In this document: piece after piece, positions 51,263 through 59,447 of the stretch | Position numbering within the stretch: position 1 is the stretch's first letter | Layout of the letters: every line of letters starts with the position of its first letter | Assembly: GCF_014203665.1 (NCBI RefSeq) | Contig: NZ_JACHJN010000007.1 | Location: 250,059 to 314,058, forward strand | Length of the DNA stretch: 64,000 nucleotides | Direction: 5' to 3' | Source: Saccharothrix tamanrassetensis | GTDB lineage: Bacteria; Actinomycetota; Actinomycetes; Mycobacteriales; Pseudonocardiaceae | The notes under the pieces: generated by a model | Seen by the model: the letters and a program-made list of their open reading frames with translations, nothing else | What the model was told of the DNA's origin: nothing | Database searches by the model: none | Position numbers and translations under genes: made by a program

Positions 51263-52510
51263 TCAGGCGGGCTTGACTTCGAACGCGGCTTCCGCCGCGG
51301 CCAGCCGGTCGGCGACCTGCTCGCGGGAGTCGCCGGTGGCGACGGCGAACGCGATGCGGCCCCAGACCGTGCCCTTGGGCGGCGGCGAGACCACCGCGCC
51401 GGGCTTGGCCACCACGACGACCCGCTCGATGCCTTCGGGCAACGCATTCTCCGCGAAACCGAGCGATCCGATCGTCGTGTCCTCCTCCGCCACATAGAAG
51501 AACCGAATACCGGCGACTTGACCGCGGGTCGGCGTGAGGTCCGCCGGCCGGCCGGTCGCCGCGGCGGCGGCGGCCAGACCGGGGTCGATGCCGGTCGCCA
51601 GCGAGCCGAGGAACGGGATCATGTCGCCACCCAGGCGGCCGTTGACCTCGATGACCTTCGGGCCGGACGCGGTGAGCATGAACTCCGAGTGCGTGATGCC
51701 GTCGGTGAAGCCCAGGGCCTCGTGCGTGCGCTGCAGCGCCTTCAGCAGCGCCGGGTCCGCGAGCAGCGGGTCGGCGGCGTCGACGAAGTGCCCGACCTCC
51801 TCGGCGTACGGCGGGTAGCCGACCACCTTGCGGCCGATGAACAGCGGCGTCACCTCACCGTCGCGGACCACCGAGTCGACGCTGATCTCCTCGCCGGAGA
51901 CGAACTCCTCCACCAGGATCGGCTGGTCGGTGTCGAACACCACCGGCTCCGGCCCCTCGGCCTTCTGCGTGAACCCGAAGTTCGCCCGCAGCTGCGCCTC
52001 GTCGGCCACCTTGACGACGCCGAGGCTCGCGCCCAGCCCGCGCGGCTTGAGGATCGCCGGGTAGCCGACCACCTCGGCGGCGGCCACCGCGTCGTCCACC
52101 GTCTTCACCGGGATGGAGCGGGGCTGCGCCACGCCCGCGACGTCCAGTGCGGCCCGCGTCCGCCCCTTGTCGCGCAACCGCCACACCACCTCCGGGTCGC
52201 CGTTGCGCGCACCGACGGCCTGCGCGACGAACGCGGCGGCGTGGATGCGCGCCTCGTCCCAGCACAGCACGCCCGCGATCTCCTCGCGTCGGGCCAGTTC
52301 CGTCGCCGCGGCGGCCATCGCCGGGCCGTCCATGGTGTTCGGCAGCACGGTCCAGCCGGCGGCGTACTCCTTCTCCCACTCGGGTTCCGCGTTCAGGAAC
52401 AGGTGGACGCGGTACTCGGCGCTGATCGAGCGCAACAGGTACTCGCGGTAGGTCCGCATACCGGTGGCGACCACCAGCAGCAACGGGCGGGTGTCCTCGG
52501 GGCCGGTCAT
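51263..52510 (-). CDS. ATP-grasp amino-acid ligase B
   Basis: About 415 aa. ATP-grasp layout: pre-ATP-grasp Rossmann-like domain (LLLVVATGMRTYREYLLRSI), ATP-binding lysine in AILKPRGLGASLGVVKV, FDTDQPILVEEFVSGEEISVD, and the Mg-binding end KVIEVNGRLGGDMIPFL. It is closest in layout to BacD/L-amino-acid ligase-type enzymes that activate a carboxylate as acyl phosphate and couple it to an amine. In this cluster it may form an amide or hydrazide to the hydrazino acid. GAGG precedes the ATG at 52510; ATG 52525 is the alternative. Confidence 0.9.
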   Translation of the reverse strand: MTGPEDTRPLLLVVATGMRTYREYLLRSISAEYRVHLFLNAEPEWEKEYAAGWTVLPNTMDGPAMAAAATELARREEIAGVLCWDEARIHAAAFVAQAVGARNGDPEVVWRLRDKGRTRAALDVAGVAQPRSIPVKTVDDAVAAAEVVGYPAILKPRGLGASLGVVKVADEAQLRANFGFTQKAEGPEPVVFDTDQPILVEEFVSGEEISVDSVVRDGEVTPLFIGRKVVGYPPYAEEVGHFVDAADPLLADPALLKALQRTHEALGFTDGITHSEFMLTASGPKVIEVNGRLGGDMIPFLGSLATGIDPGLAAAAAATGRPADLTPTRGQVAGIRFFYVAEEDTTIGSLGFAENALPEGIERVVVVAKPGAVVSPPPKGTVWGRIAFAVATGDSREQVADRLAAAEAAFEVKPA

Positions 52511-52564
52511 CACGCGGTGCCTCATTTCTCCGTCGACAGGGGGTTTCGTTGCAGGACGAGCGGA

Positions 52565-53869
52565 TCAGCCGCTGAACGCCTTCTCGCGCTCTCGTTCTTC
52601 GTCGGTGACCGCGATGCGCCGGACGGCGTACCGGAGGGTCGGCGGGGCCATCAGCGACGTGACCACCGCGACCAGCACGACGATCGTGTACGTCTCGGTC
52701 GTCAGCACACCCAGGCGCAGCCCGACCATCGCGACGATGACCCCGATGACGCCGCGCGCGTTGAGCCCGGCGCCGAGCGCCAGCCCTTCCCAGTGGCCCA
52801 GGCCGCCGAGCCGCGCGCCCAGGTAGGCACCGACGAACTTGCCGACCACCGCCAGCACCAGGACCAGCGCCGCCGCGCCGAGCACCGCCGGGTGGCGCAG
52901 CGCGGTGAGGTCCATGCGGAGTCCGGCGGTGGCGAAGAAGACCGGGGCCAGCACCACCATCACGAACGTCCGCAGCGGGGTCAGCTTCTCCCGGTCCAGC
53001 AGGCCGGACGCGCTGAGCAGCAGGCCGCACACGAACGCGCCCAGGATGGGCTCCAGTTCCAGCGCGTGCGTACCGGCCGCGAACACCAGGGTCAGCAGCA
53101 CCACGACCGCGACCGCCACGCCCGGTTCGCCCGACCGGTTCGCGAAGGTCAGCGCGCCCTTCACGACCGGTCTGCCGAGCACCAGCGCGACCACGCCGAC
53201 GACCAGCAGCGAACCGACCGACAGCGCCACGTGCCCGAGCGTGAAACCCGCGCCCGCCATGCCGGAGACGACGGCCAGCAGCGACCAGCCGACCACGTCG
53301 TCCACGGCGGCGGCGGTGACCACCAGCTGGCCGATGTCGCGGTGCAGCAGGTTCATCTCCAGCAACACCTTGGCGATGACGGGGATCGCGCTCACGCACA
53401 CCGCGACACCGAGGAACAGCGCGAAGACCGGGCGGTCCGCGTTCTCCCCGATCATCACGGCGGGCAACGCGAAGCCGGCCGCGAACCCCAGGCCCAACGG
53501 GATCAGCAGCCCACCCGCGCTCACCCACGCCGCCGCGCCGCCCCGGCGTCGGGCCAGGCCGACGTCCAGGTGCATCCCGGTGAACCCGACCAGCAGCAGC
53601 ACACCGAGCTGCCCCACCGCGTCCAGCAGGTGGATCTGCGTGACGTCGGTCGGGAACAGCCACCGGGACAGCGCGGGCCACAACGGGCCGAGCAGCGACG
53701 GGCCGAGCACCACGCCGGCGGCGAGTTCGCCGACCACGGCGGGCATCCGGACCCTCGTCGCGAGCCTGCCCAGCGCGAACGCCGCACCGAGCAGGACGGC
53801 CAGTTGCACCAGGAACACCAGCAGCTGGTGCGCGCCGAGGGGGCTCGGCGGCGCGGCGGCGAGGATCAT
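52565..53869 (-). CDS. CPA2-type cation/proton antiporter
   Basis: 434 aa with about 12-13 TM helices of the KefB/NapA fold. The key acidic pair is AAAVDDVVGWSLLAVV, and the repeat partner contains NARGVIGVIVA. No cytoplasmic TrkA domain is present. The ATG overlaps the stop of the solute-binding-protein gene (ATGA), tying it firmly to the cluster. Similar antiporters occur in other antibiotic clusters; whether it moves the product, maintains ion balance or gives resistance is unknown. Confidence 0.88.
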   Translation of the reverse strand: MILAAAPPSPLGAHQLLVFLVQLAVLLGAAFALGRLATRVRMPAVVGELAAGVVLGPSLLGPLWPALSRWLFPTDVTQIHLLDAVGQLGVLLLVGFTGMHLDVGLARRRGGAAAWVSAGGLLIPLGLGFAAGFALPAVMIGENADRPVFALFLGVAVCVSAIPVIAKVLLEMNLLHRDIGQLVVTAAAVDDVVGWSLLAVVSGMAGAGFTLGHVALSVGSLLVVGVVALVLGRPVVKGALTFANRSGEPGVAVAVVVLLTLVFAAGTHALELEPILGAFVCGLLLSASGLLDREKLTPLRTFVMVVLAPVFFATAGLRMDLTALRHPAVLGAAALVLVLAVVGKFVGAYLGARLGGLGHWEGLALGAGLNARGVIGVIVAMVGLRLGVLTTETYTIVVLVAVVTSLMAPPTLRYAVRRIAVTDEEREREKAFSG

Positions 53870-55680
53870 CGGTCCTCGTCCTGCGCGTAGTACCAGTTCT
53901 CCGGGTTGATCATCCCGTACGGGTTGACCGGACCGAAGCCGCGCAGCTCGTTCGACACCTCGAACAGCCGGATCGGGAAGTTCGGCGTGAAGATCACCGG
54001 GACCTGCTCGGCGATGTAGTCCTGGTACTCGTAGAGCACGTCCAGGTCGTCACTGGTGACCGTGCGGTTGATCAGCTCGTCGGCCTTGGGATCGGTGTAG
54101 AAGCCGAAGTTGCCGCCCGCGCCGGTGGAGAACAGGATCTCGCCGGTCGGGTGGTGGTAGGCCCAGCCGCCGTTCCAGCAGCACATCTCCCACAGGCACG
54201 GGGTTTCCTCGGTCGCCTTGCACGGGGCGTCCTCGGCCACCAGGACCGAGCCGTAGACCTCCTGGAGGCGCAGTTCGATGCCCGCTTCGGCGGCGGCGTC
54301 CCGGAAGCCGTGCATCAGCCGGGTCAACGCCGGGCGGCCTTCGACGTACCGCATCAGGATCGTCAGCTCGGTGCCGACCGGGATGCCCTCGCCCGCCTCG
54401 CCCGGACCGGTGCCGGGGCGCACGCACACCGCCGGGGTCCGGCTGGTGTCCCAGCCGTTGGCCTCCAACAACTCCTTGGCGTGCTTCGGATCGAACGGCA
54501 GCGGCCACGCGCCCTCGCGCTGGCGCGGCGAGACGTAGTCGGTCTTCGGGTACATCGGGACCGGGCCGTTCTGCCGGTAGGCGTAGCCCTGGTAGATGTC
54601 CCGCACGGCGGTGTCCTGGTCCAGGCAGCTCTGCAACGCCTGCCGGAGGTAGGTCTGCGCGAACATCTTCCCGACCACGGTCGGGTTGTTGTAGTTCAGC
54701 GAGATGTACCGGATGCAGAACGCCGTCTGCGGGTACATGGTGTACTTGTCCGCCAACGGGTTCGGGCCGCCCACCACCGGGTCGACGGCCGGCTCGGTGG
54801 CGAAGCTCAGCGGCAGGTAGCCGACCTGGATGCCGTTCTCGGCGTCCGGCCCGGCCTGGAGCATCCGGTACTGCTCCTCGTCGGAGAACGTCGGCACCTG
54901 GCGGAACTCGTCCAGGTGCGGCTTGTTCGGCCCGGAGTAGTGCTCGTTGGGCACGAACGTGACGACGCCTTCGAGCGTGTAGCTCTTGAGCCGCCAGGGA
55001 CCGCTGACGACGCTCCAGATCGGGCTGTCGGCCCACCGCGTGCGGTGCTCGTTGCCCTCGTCCACGATGTCGCCCTGCTGCGCCATCAGGTACTCGTAGA
55101 CCGCTTCCACGTCCGCCGGGTCACCGGATGCGTTCGCCGGGCCGTCCTCGGTGCGGTCCCACGACTTCGGCAGCGGGGTGATGGTGCTGAGCTGGTTGTG
55201 CAGCACCCAGTGCTTCGAGTAGACCTTGTCGAAGGTGAAGAACACCTTGTCCTCGGCCAGCTTGCCGTACGAGGTCAGGTTGTCCGGGAAGTAGCCCGGC
55301 ACGTACTCGCCGTACCGCGCGCCCTTGACCTTCATCAGGTTGACCCAGAACAGCACGTTGTCGGCGGAGATCGTCTCGCCGCTGGACCACTTCCACGGCT
55401 TGACCGTGACGGTGACGGTGAGCCCGTCCTCGCTCCACTCCGGCGGCTCGCCGATGCTCTGGGTGTAGTCGACGTTCGGCGTGCCGTCGCTGCCGAAGTA
55501 GTACAGCGTCCGGTACATCAGCGCCTGGAACTCCAGGATGTTGCGGGTGCCCATGCGCTCGGCCGGGGTGAACGGGAAGATCACCGCGGGCGGGAAGCCG
55601 GGCGCGCACGCCCAGGTGACCACGCCGCCCTTGCGGGGCTCGGCTTCGGCGGGCGCGGCGACGGTGCTGGCGGATGTCAT
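53866..55680 (-). CDS. Signal-less ABC solute-binding-protein homologue (SBP_bac_5)
   Basis: 604 aa of the peptide/oligopeptide-binding family: VTWACAPGFPPAVIFPFTPA at the start, PPEWSEDGLTVTVTVKPWKW, SSGETISADNVLFWVNLMK and TYLRQALQSCLDQDTAVRD. The N terminus MTSASTVAAPAEAEPRKGG has neither hydrophobic signal nor lipobox cysteine, so it is probably cytoplasmic. No ABC permease or ATPase gene is in the operon. It lies 21 nt after the 115-aa gene and overlaps the antiporter gene. It may have been recruited as a carrier, scaffold, sequestering immunity protein or enzyme. Confidence 0.85.
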   Translation of the reverse strand: MTSASTVAAPAEAEPRKGGVVTWACAPGFPPAVIFPFTPAERMGTRNILEFQALMYRTLYYFGSDGTPNVDYTQSIGEPPEWSEDGLTVTVTVKPWKWSSGETISADNVLFWVNLMKVKGARYGEYVPGYFPDNLTSYGKLAEDKVFFTFDKVYSKHWVLHNQLSTITPLPKSWDRTEDGPANASGDPADVEAVYEYLMAQQGDIVDEGNEHRTRWADSPIWSVVSGPWRLKSYTLEGVVTFVPNEHYSGPNKPHLDEFRQVPTFSDEEQYRMLQAGPDAENGIQVGYLPLSFATEPAVDPVVGGPNPLADKYTMYPQTAFCIRYISLNYNNPTVVGKMFAQTYLRQALQSCLDQDTAVRDIYQGYAYRQNGPVPMYPKTDYVSPRQREGAWPLPFDPKHAKELLEANGWDTSRTPAVCVRPGTGPGEAGEGIPVGTELTILMRYVEGRPALTRLMHGFRDAAAEAGIELRLQEVYGSVLVAEDAPCKATEETPCLWEMCCWNGGWAYHHPTGEILFSTGAGGNFGFYTDPKADELINRTVTSDDLDVLYEYQDYIAEQVPVIFTPNFPIRLFEVSNELRGFGPVNPYGMINPENWYYAQDEDR

Positions 55681-55701
55681 GGTTTTGTGCGTCCTCGTGG
55701 G

Positions 55702-56049
55702 TCAGCTGGCCTGCGGGGCGGGGATTTCCTCGATCACGGACACGCCGCTCGACGAGTGCGAGCCGAACCGCTCCCACACCTCGTCGAGCCGGATGCGGCC
55801 GTCGTCGAGCACGTTCGGCGTGCTGCGGCAGTGGCCGGAGATCACTTCGCCGTCGTCCAGCACCATGCAGTAGGCGAAGTCCAGCGAGCCGTCCGGCGCG
55901 GCGGTGCCGGTGAGCGCGCCCCGGCGGGCCCGGCCGCCCAGGAACTCGCCCCACAGCAGGTCGCCGTCCTGGTGGTAGACCGCGACCCGGCTCTCCTCGG
56001 GCGCGCCGTCCGCGACCGGCCGGAACCTCTTGCCGTCGTAGTTGATCAC
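55702..56049 (-). CDS. Small conserved protein of unknown function in the hydrazine-type cluster
   Basis: 115 aa. Beta-rich: INYDGKRFRPVAD, SRVAVYHQDGDLLWGEFLGG, GSLDFAYCMVLDDGEVISGH and a final VWERFGSHSSSGVSVIEE. It looks like a small beta-barrel; similar proteins are, as I recall, sometimes labelled n-acetylglutamate synthase in databases without evidence. There is no catalytic motif I can name. The GTG at 56049 is preceded by an AGGA-type site. First gene after the intra-operon hairpin and 21 nt before the SBP gene. Confidence 0.75.
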   Translation of the reverse strand: MINYDGKRFRPVADGAPEESRVAVYHQDGDLLWGEFLGGRARRGALTGTAAPDGSLDFAYCMVLDDGEVISGHCRSTPNVLDDGRIRLDEVWERFGSHSSSGVSVIEEIPAPQAS

Positions 56050-56122
56050 TTTCCTGGCTCTCCAAGCGTTTCGGGCGGGCAGCACCGGGTGCCGCCGCCG
56101 CGTTCGAGCGGTCGGTGGTGGT

Positions 56123-56157
56123 GCACCCGGCGCCGCGGGTGGCGCGGCGCCGGGTGC
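56123..56157 (-). terminator. Perfect 15-bp hairpin inside the operon
   Basis: Arms GCACCCGGCGCCGCG (56123-56137) and CGCGGCGCCGGGTGC (56143-56157) with loop GGTGG, 10 nt after the ATP-grasp A stop and 74 nt before the next start. It could end part of the transcripts or act as an RNA stabiliser or processing site. Confidence 0.7.
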
Positions 56158-56167
56158 CGGGACCGGG

Positions 56168-57409
56168 CTAGCGGAAGGAGACCCGGATCTTGGACGCGTA
56201 CTCGTCGAGCAGCGCGAGCGCGTCCTGCTCGGACTTCCCGGTGGTGCCGAGGAAGCCGACGATCGTGTTGCCGTCCGGCGGGCGCTTGACCACGTCGCCG
56301 GGTCGTGCGGTGATCTTGAGCAGGAACACCCGGTCGGACTCGCCGACCTCGGCCGGCACGTCCACGTGGTCGACCACGCCGGCGTCGGAGATCAGGCACA
56401 TCGAGGTGGTGTGCGTGCCGGTCGGCCGGAAGTGCCGCACGTCCGGCCGGCGGCCGGCCGCGATGTCGACCACGGCCGCGATCGGGTCGTGCTCGGCGGT
56501 CAACCGGGCGATCATGTCCAGACCGCCGCCGCCGACCCGTGCCGCGATCTCCAGCAGGTACGGCCTGCCCTGGTGGAAGCGGACTTCCGCGTGCATCGCG
56601 CTGCGGTCCAGGCCCTGCGCGAGCGCACCCGCCTTGACCACCTCGTGCACGGCGGCCAGGTCCTCCGGGCTCATCGACGTCGGCGCGTGGTGCACGTCGT
56701 CGTCGAACGTGCCGCCCTCGGCGGTGATCCGGTCGACCACCGAGCCGAGGTAGACCTCGCCGTCCCAGGAGACGGCCTCCATGAGGTACTCCTTGCCGTC
56801 CAGGAACGACTCGACCAGCAGGCCGTTCGGCCCGAGGTCGATGTCCTCGGCCTCCGAGTTGGCCCAGAACAGCTCCCGGATGCCGGCCGCGGCCTGGGTG
56901 TAGTGCTCGACCAGCTCGGTCTCGTCGTCGCACTTGAAGACGAAGTGGCTGCCCGCGCCCAGCGTCGGCTTGACGACCACCGGGAAGCCGAACTCGCGCG
57001 CCGCCTGCTGCGCCTGCTCCAGCTCGGTGACGTAGCGGAAGCCGGGGATCGGCGCGCCCGCCTTCTCGTGCGACTGGCGCATCAGCAGCTTGTTGCGGCT
57101 GTTGAGCGCCGCCTCCACGCCGATGCCGGGCAGGCCCAGCGCTTCGGCGATCGCGGCGACGGCCACCACCGCGGCCTCGGAGAAGGTGATGACACCGGCG
57201 AAGTCCTCGGTGGCGTGCCACTGCTTCGCCGTGGCGATCATGTCGTCGATCTTCTTGCTGCCCACCAGGCGGTAGCGGTCGGCGGGCCAGAAGTCCTCGG
57301 TGCCCTCGCCGTTGAGGACGTACAGCTCCACGCCCAGCGCTTCCACCTGCTCGTAGCGCGAGTGGTAGTACTGGAGGTACTGGCGGGTTTCCACAGTCAG
57401 CAGCTTCAC
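56168..57409 (-). CDS. ATP-grasp amino-acid ligase A
   Basis: 413 aa ATP-grasp protein: N-terminal KLLTVETRQYLQYYHSRYEQ, ATP-binding lysine in VVVKPTLGAGSHFVFKC, hinge LLVESFLDGKEYLMEAV, and Mg-binding YLLEIAARVGGGGLDM. It differs clearly from ligase B, so the two should act at different steps. The GTG start follows AGGAGG, 12 nt after the stop of the MetRS-like gene. Coupling of the hydrazino acid, or of its lysine-containing precursor, to another amino acid is the likely reaction. Confidence 0.9.
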   Translation of the reverse strand: MKLLTVETRQYLQYYHSRYEQVEALGVELYVLNGEGTEDFWPADRYRLVGSKKIDDMIATAKQWHATEDFAGVITFSEAAVVAVAAIAEALGLPGIGVEAALNSRNKLLMRQSHEKAGAPIPGFRYVTELEQAQQAAREFGFPVVVKPTLGAGSHFVFKCDDETELVEHYTQAAAGIRELFWANSEAEDIDLGPNGLLVESFLDGKEYLMEAVSWDGEVYLGSVVDRITAEGGTFDDDVHHAPTSMSPEDLAAVHEVVKAGALAQGLDRSAMHAEVRFHQGRPYLLEIAARVGGGGLDMIARLTAEHDPIAAVVDIAAGRRPDVRHFRPTGTHTTSMCLISDAGVVDHVDVPAEVGESDRVFLLKITARPGDVVKRPPDGNTIVGFLGTTGKSEQDALALLDEYASKIRVSFR

Positions 57410-57421
57410 GGCGGGTGCCTC

Positions 57422-59053
57422 CTAACGTGCGCCGTCGAGCGCGGGCGAGAGCCCGGTCGGCGCGGTGGTCGCGGGCAGCCGGGGGAACCGGAACACCGGC
57501 ACGGACTCGGCCTGCGCCGAACCGAGGTCGAGGTCCACGCCCTCGGCGAGCAGCCCGTCCGCGACGTCGACCAGGATCGGCGCGGCGCACGCGAGCAGGG
57601 TGCGGGCTTCCAGCAGCAGGTCGCCGGGCGCGACCGGGGAGTGGCCGTTGCGCTTGCCGTCGACCGCGTCGGCCAGCGTGCGCAGCCGGCCCAGCTGCGT
57701 GATGACGGTCTCCGCCGCCCGGCCCAGGCTGTAGTTGGGCAGCTCGTAGCAGAGCCGGAAGCGGTCCAGCATCGCCGCCGAGCGCCGCCTGCCGACCTCC
57801 GTGGTGCGCGGCTCGGCGGGGGCGTCCACGCCGACCAGCGCCAGGGTGACGGCGTCGGCGAGGGCGTTCCACGGCTCGATCAGCCGCCGGGTGGTGACGG
57901 CGTGCAGCGAGTCGCGGCTGAAGTTGGTGCGCTGGTACTCCGGCGCGGTCAGCGCCAGGTAGAACCGCACCAGGTCGCGCGGCACCTCGGCGAGCAGGTC
58001 CGCGCTCCAGATCAGGTGGTTGCGGCTGGTGGAGAACTTCTCGCCGTCCAGGTCGTAGAACTCGTTGCAGACGTTGCTCTCCGGGGTGATGTAGCGGTCG
58101 CCGTGGGCGAGCAGCATCACCAGGTCCACCAGGCCCCAGTGGTAGACGTTGTCGAAGCCGTGGAAGTAGACCAGTTCGGCGTCGGACTCGGCGCGCCACA
58201 GGTGGTCGGTGTCGCCGGCGGCGTGACCGAGCTGCTGGGCGGTCCACCAGGTGCTGTAGATGGACGCGGGCATCGCCTCGATCCACGGGTACAGGATCTG
58301 GTCGGGCGTCTCGGCGAACGGCGCCGGGATGCCCCACGTGCCGGGGAAGGTGACCGGCACGTCCGGCAGCGGACGCGCGAGCAGTTCGCCGATCAGCTGC
58401 TTGGCGTGCGGACGCCAGCGCGGCGTGCGCGAGGCGTAGTAGCTCGTCAGCCGCTCGCGGTACTCCTCCATCGGCAGCACCAGGATGGTCTGCTCCCGGT
58501 ACACCACCGGGTCGGAGGGGTCCATCGTGTACTTCGGGTCGACCAGCTCGTCGAAGTTGTTGGGGTGCCCGCAGGTCTCGCACGCACCACCGCAACTGCC
58601 CGCCATGCACACCGGGCACGTGCCGGTGACCAGGCCGTCGTAGAGGAACCGGCCCGCGTTCTTGGCGTACGGCAGGCGGACCGTGCGCAACCGGAACCGG
58701 CCGGCGGCGTGCAGGTCGGCCACGTAGTCGAGCACCGTGCGGCGGTAGCGGTCGTCGATCGGGGGCAGGCCCGCCATCAGCGTGCCCATGGCGGCCAGCG
58801 ACCGCTCGATCTTCGCGGTGGAGGTCTCCACCAGCTCCTCGGGCGTGGTCTCCCGGCGGTGCGCGGTGGACACCACGTAGCTCTGGCTGTCGTCGGTGCA
58901 GGTCGTGTAGATCACCTGGCGGCCGTTGGCGCGCAGGTAGCGGGCGTACACGTCGCCGGACAGGTACGGCCCCGCCATGTGGCCCACGTGCAGGTCGCCG
59001 TTCGAGGTCGGCGTCGCGGCGATGACGATCGCCGGGCGGGAGCGGCCGGTCAC
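57422..59053 (-). CDS. MetRS-like ligase, hydrazine-synthetase subunit
   Basis: 543 aa class I aminoacyl-tRNA-synthetase fold. The HIGH motif is HVGH in SNGDLHVGHMAGPYLSGDVY, the KMSKS counterpart is KFSTS in DGEKFSTSRNH, and a MetRS-type zinc knuckle reads CPVCMAGSCGGACETCGHP. The long tRNA-anticodon and C-terminal parts of a true MetRS are reduced, and the gene sits in a biosynthetic operon. In Spb40-type hydrazine synthetases such a domain activates an amino acid with ATP and esterifies N6-hydroxylysine, and a cupin then forms the N-N bond. Here the GTG overlaps the cupin stop. Confidence 0.88.
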   Translation of the reverse strand: MTGRSRPAIVIAATPTSNGDLHVGHMAGPYLSGDVYARYLRANGRQVIYTTCTDDSQSYVVSTAHRRETTPEELVETSTAKIERSLAAMGTLMAGLPPIDDRYRRTVLDYVADLHAAGRFRLRTVRLPYAKNAGRFLYDGLVTGTCPVCMAGSCGGACETCGHPNNFDELVDPKYTMDPSDPVVYREQTILVLPMEEYRERLTSYYASRTPRWRPHAKQLIGELLARPLPDVPVTFPGTWGIPAPFAETPDQILYPWIEAMPASIYSTWWTAQQLGHAAGDTDHLWRAESDAELVYFHGFDNVYHWGLVDLVMLLAHGDRYITPESNVCNEFYDLDGEKFSTSRNHLIWSADLLAEVPRDLVRFYLALTAPEYQRTNFSRDSLHAVTTRRLIEPWNALADAVTLALVGVDAPAEPRTTEVGRRRSAAMLDRFRLCYELPNYSLGRAAETVITQLGRLRTLADAVDGKRNGHSPVAPGDLLLEARTLLACAAPILVDVADGLLAEGVDLDLGSAQAESVPVFRFPRLPATTAPTGLSPALDGAR

Positions 59054-59418
59054 ACGGACTCCTCGTGGCGGGCGGAGAACTTCTCCGTCATGTCGGCGTC
59101 CCACCAGATCGCGTAGAACTCGAAGTCCGCGTCGCCCCGGTTGACCACCTGGTGGCGCTCGTGCGGCGTGAAGTGCACGACGTCGCCCGCCACGAACGGC
59201 GTCTCGCCGTCCTCGGTGATGATGTGGGACTCGCCGGACATGGCGACCCAGATCTCGTACTCGTGGTGGCCGTGCGCGCCGGACTCGGCGCCGGGCCGCA
59301 CCACGCACCAGGAGCCCTCGAACGGCGCGTTCACCAGCGACCACGGCATCAGCCGCTGCGCGACCAGGCCGTTGTCCTGCTTGAGGTTCTCGCGGTCGAG
59401 CTTGCGGATCTCCATCAT
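59050..59418 (-). CDS. Cupin subunit of a split hydrazine synthetase
   Basis: 122-aa cupin. Motif 1: PGAESGAHGHHEYEIWVAMSG (three histidines and a glutamate); motif 2: VVHFTPHERHQVVNRG (histidine). It ends ARHEESV, with the stop overlapping the GTG of the MetRS-like gene. In characterised hydrazine synthetases a zinc cupin is fused to the N terminus of the MetRS-like domain and catalyses the rearrangement that makes the N-N bond. Gene order here equals that domain order, so the two proteins probably form a complex. GGAGG precedes the ATG. Confidence 0.85.
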   Translation of the reverse strand: MMEIRKLDRENLKQDNGLVAQRLMPWSLVNAPFEGSWCVVRPGAESGAHGHHEYEIWVAMSGESHIITEDGETPFVAGDVVHFTPHERHQVVNRGDADFEFYAIWWDADMTEKFSARHEESV

Positions 59419-59447
59419 GGTGTCGGTTCCTCCGTGTGGTGGGTGGC

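Noticed and set aside
53866-55680. Conventional peptide-uptake ABC system in the hydrazine-type cluster
   Set aside because: No permease or ATPase gene accompanies the binding protein, and it lacks an export signal.
57422-59053. Housekeeping methionyl-tRNA synthetase
   Set aside because: The protein has MetRS-like motifs but is embedded with a cupin and an amine N-hydroxylase, overlaps the cupin gene and is short at the C-terminal end. A biosynthetic ligase explains the context better.
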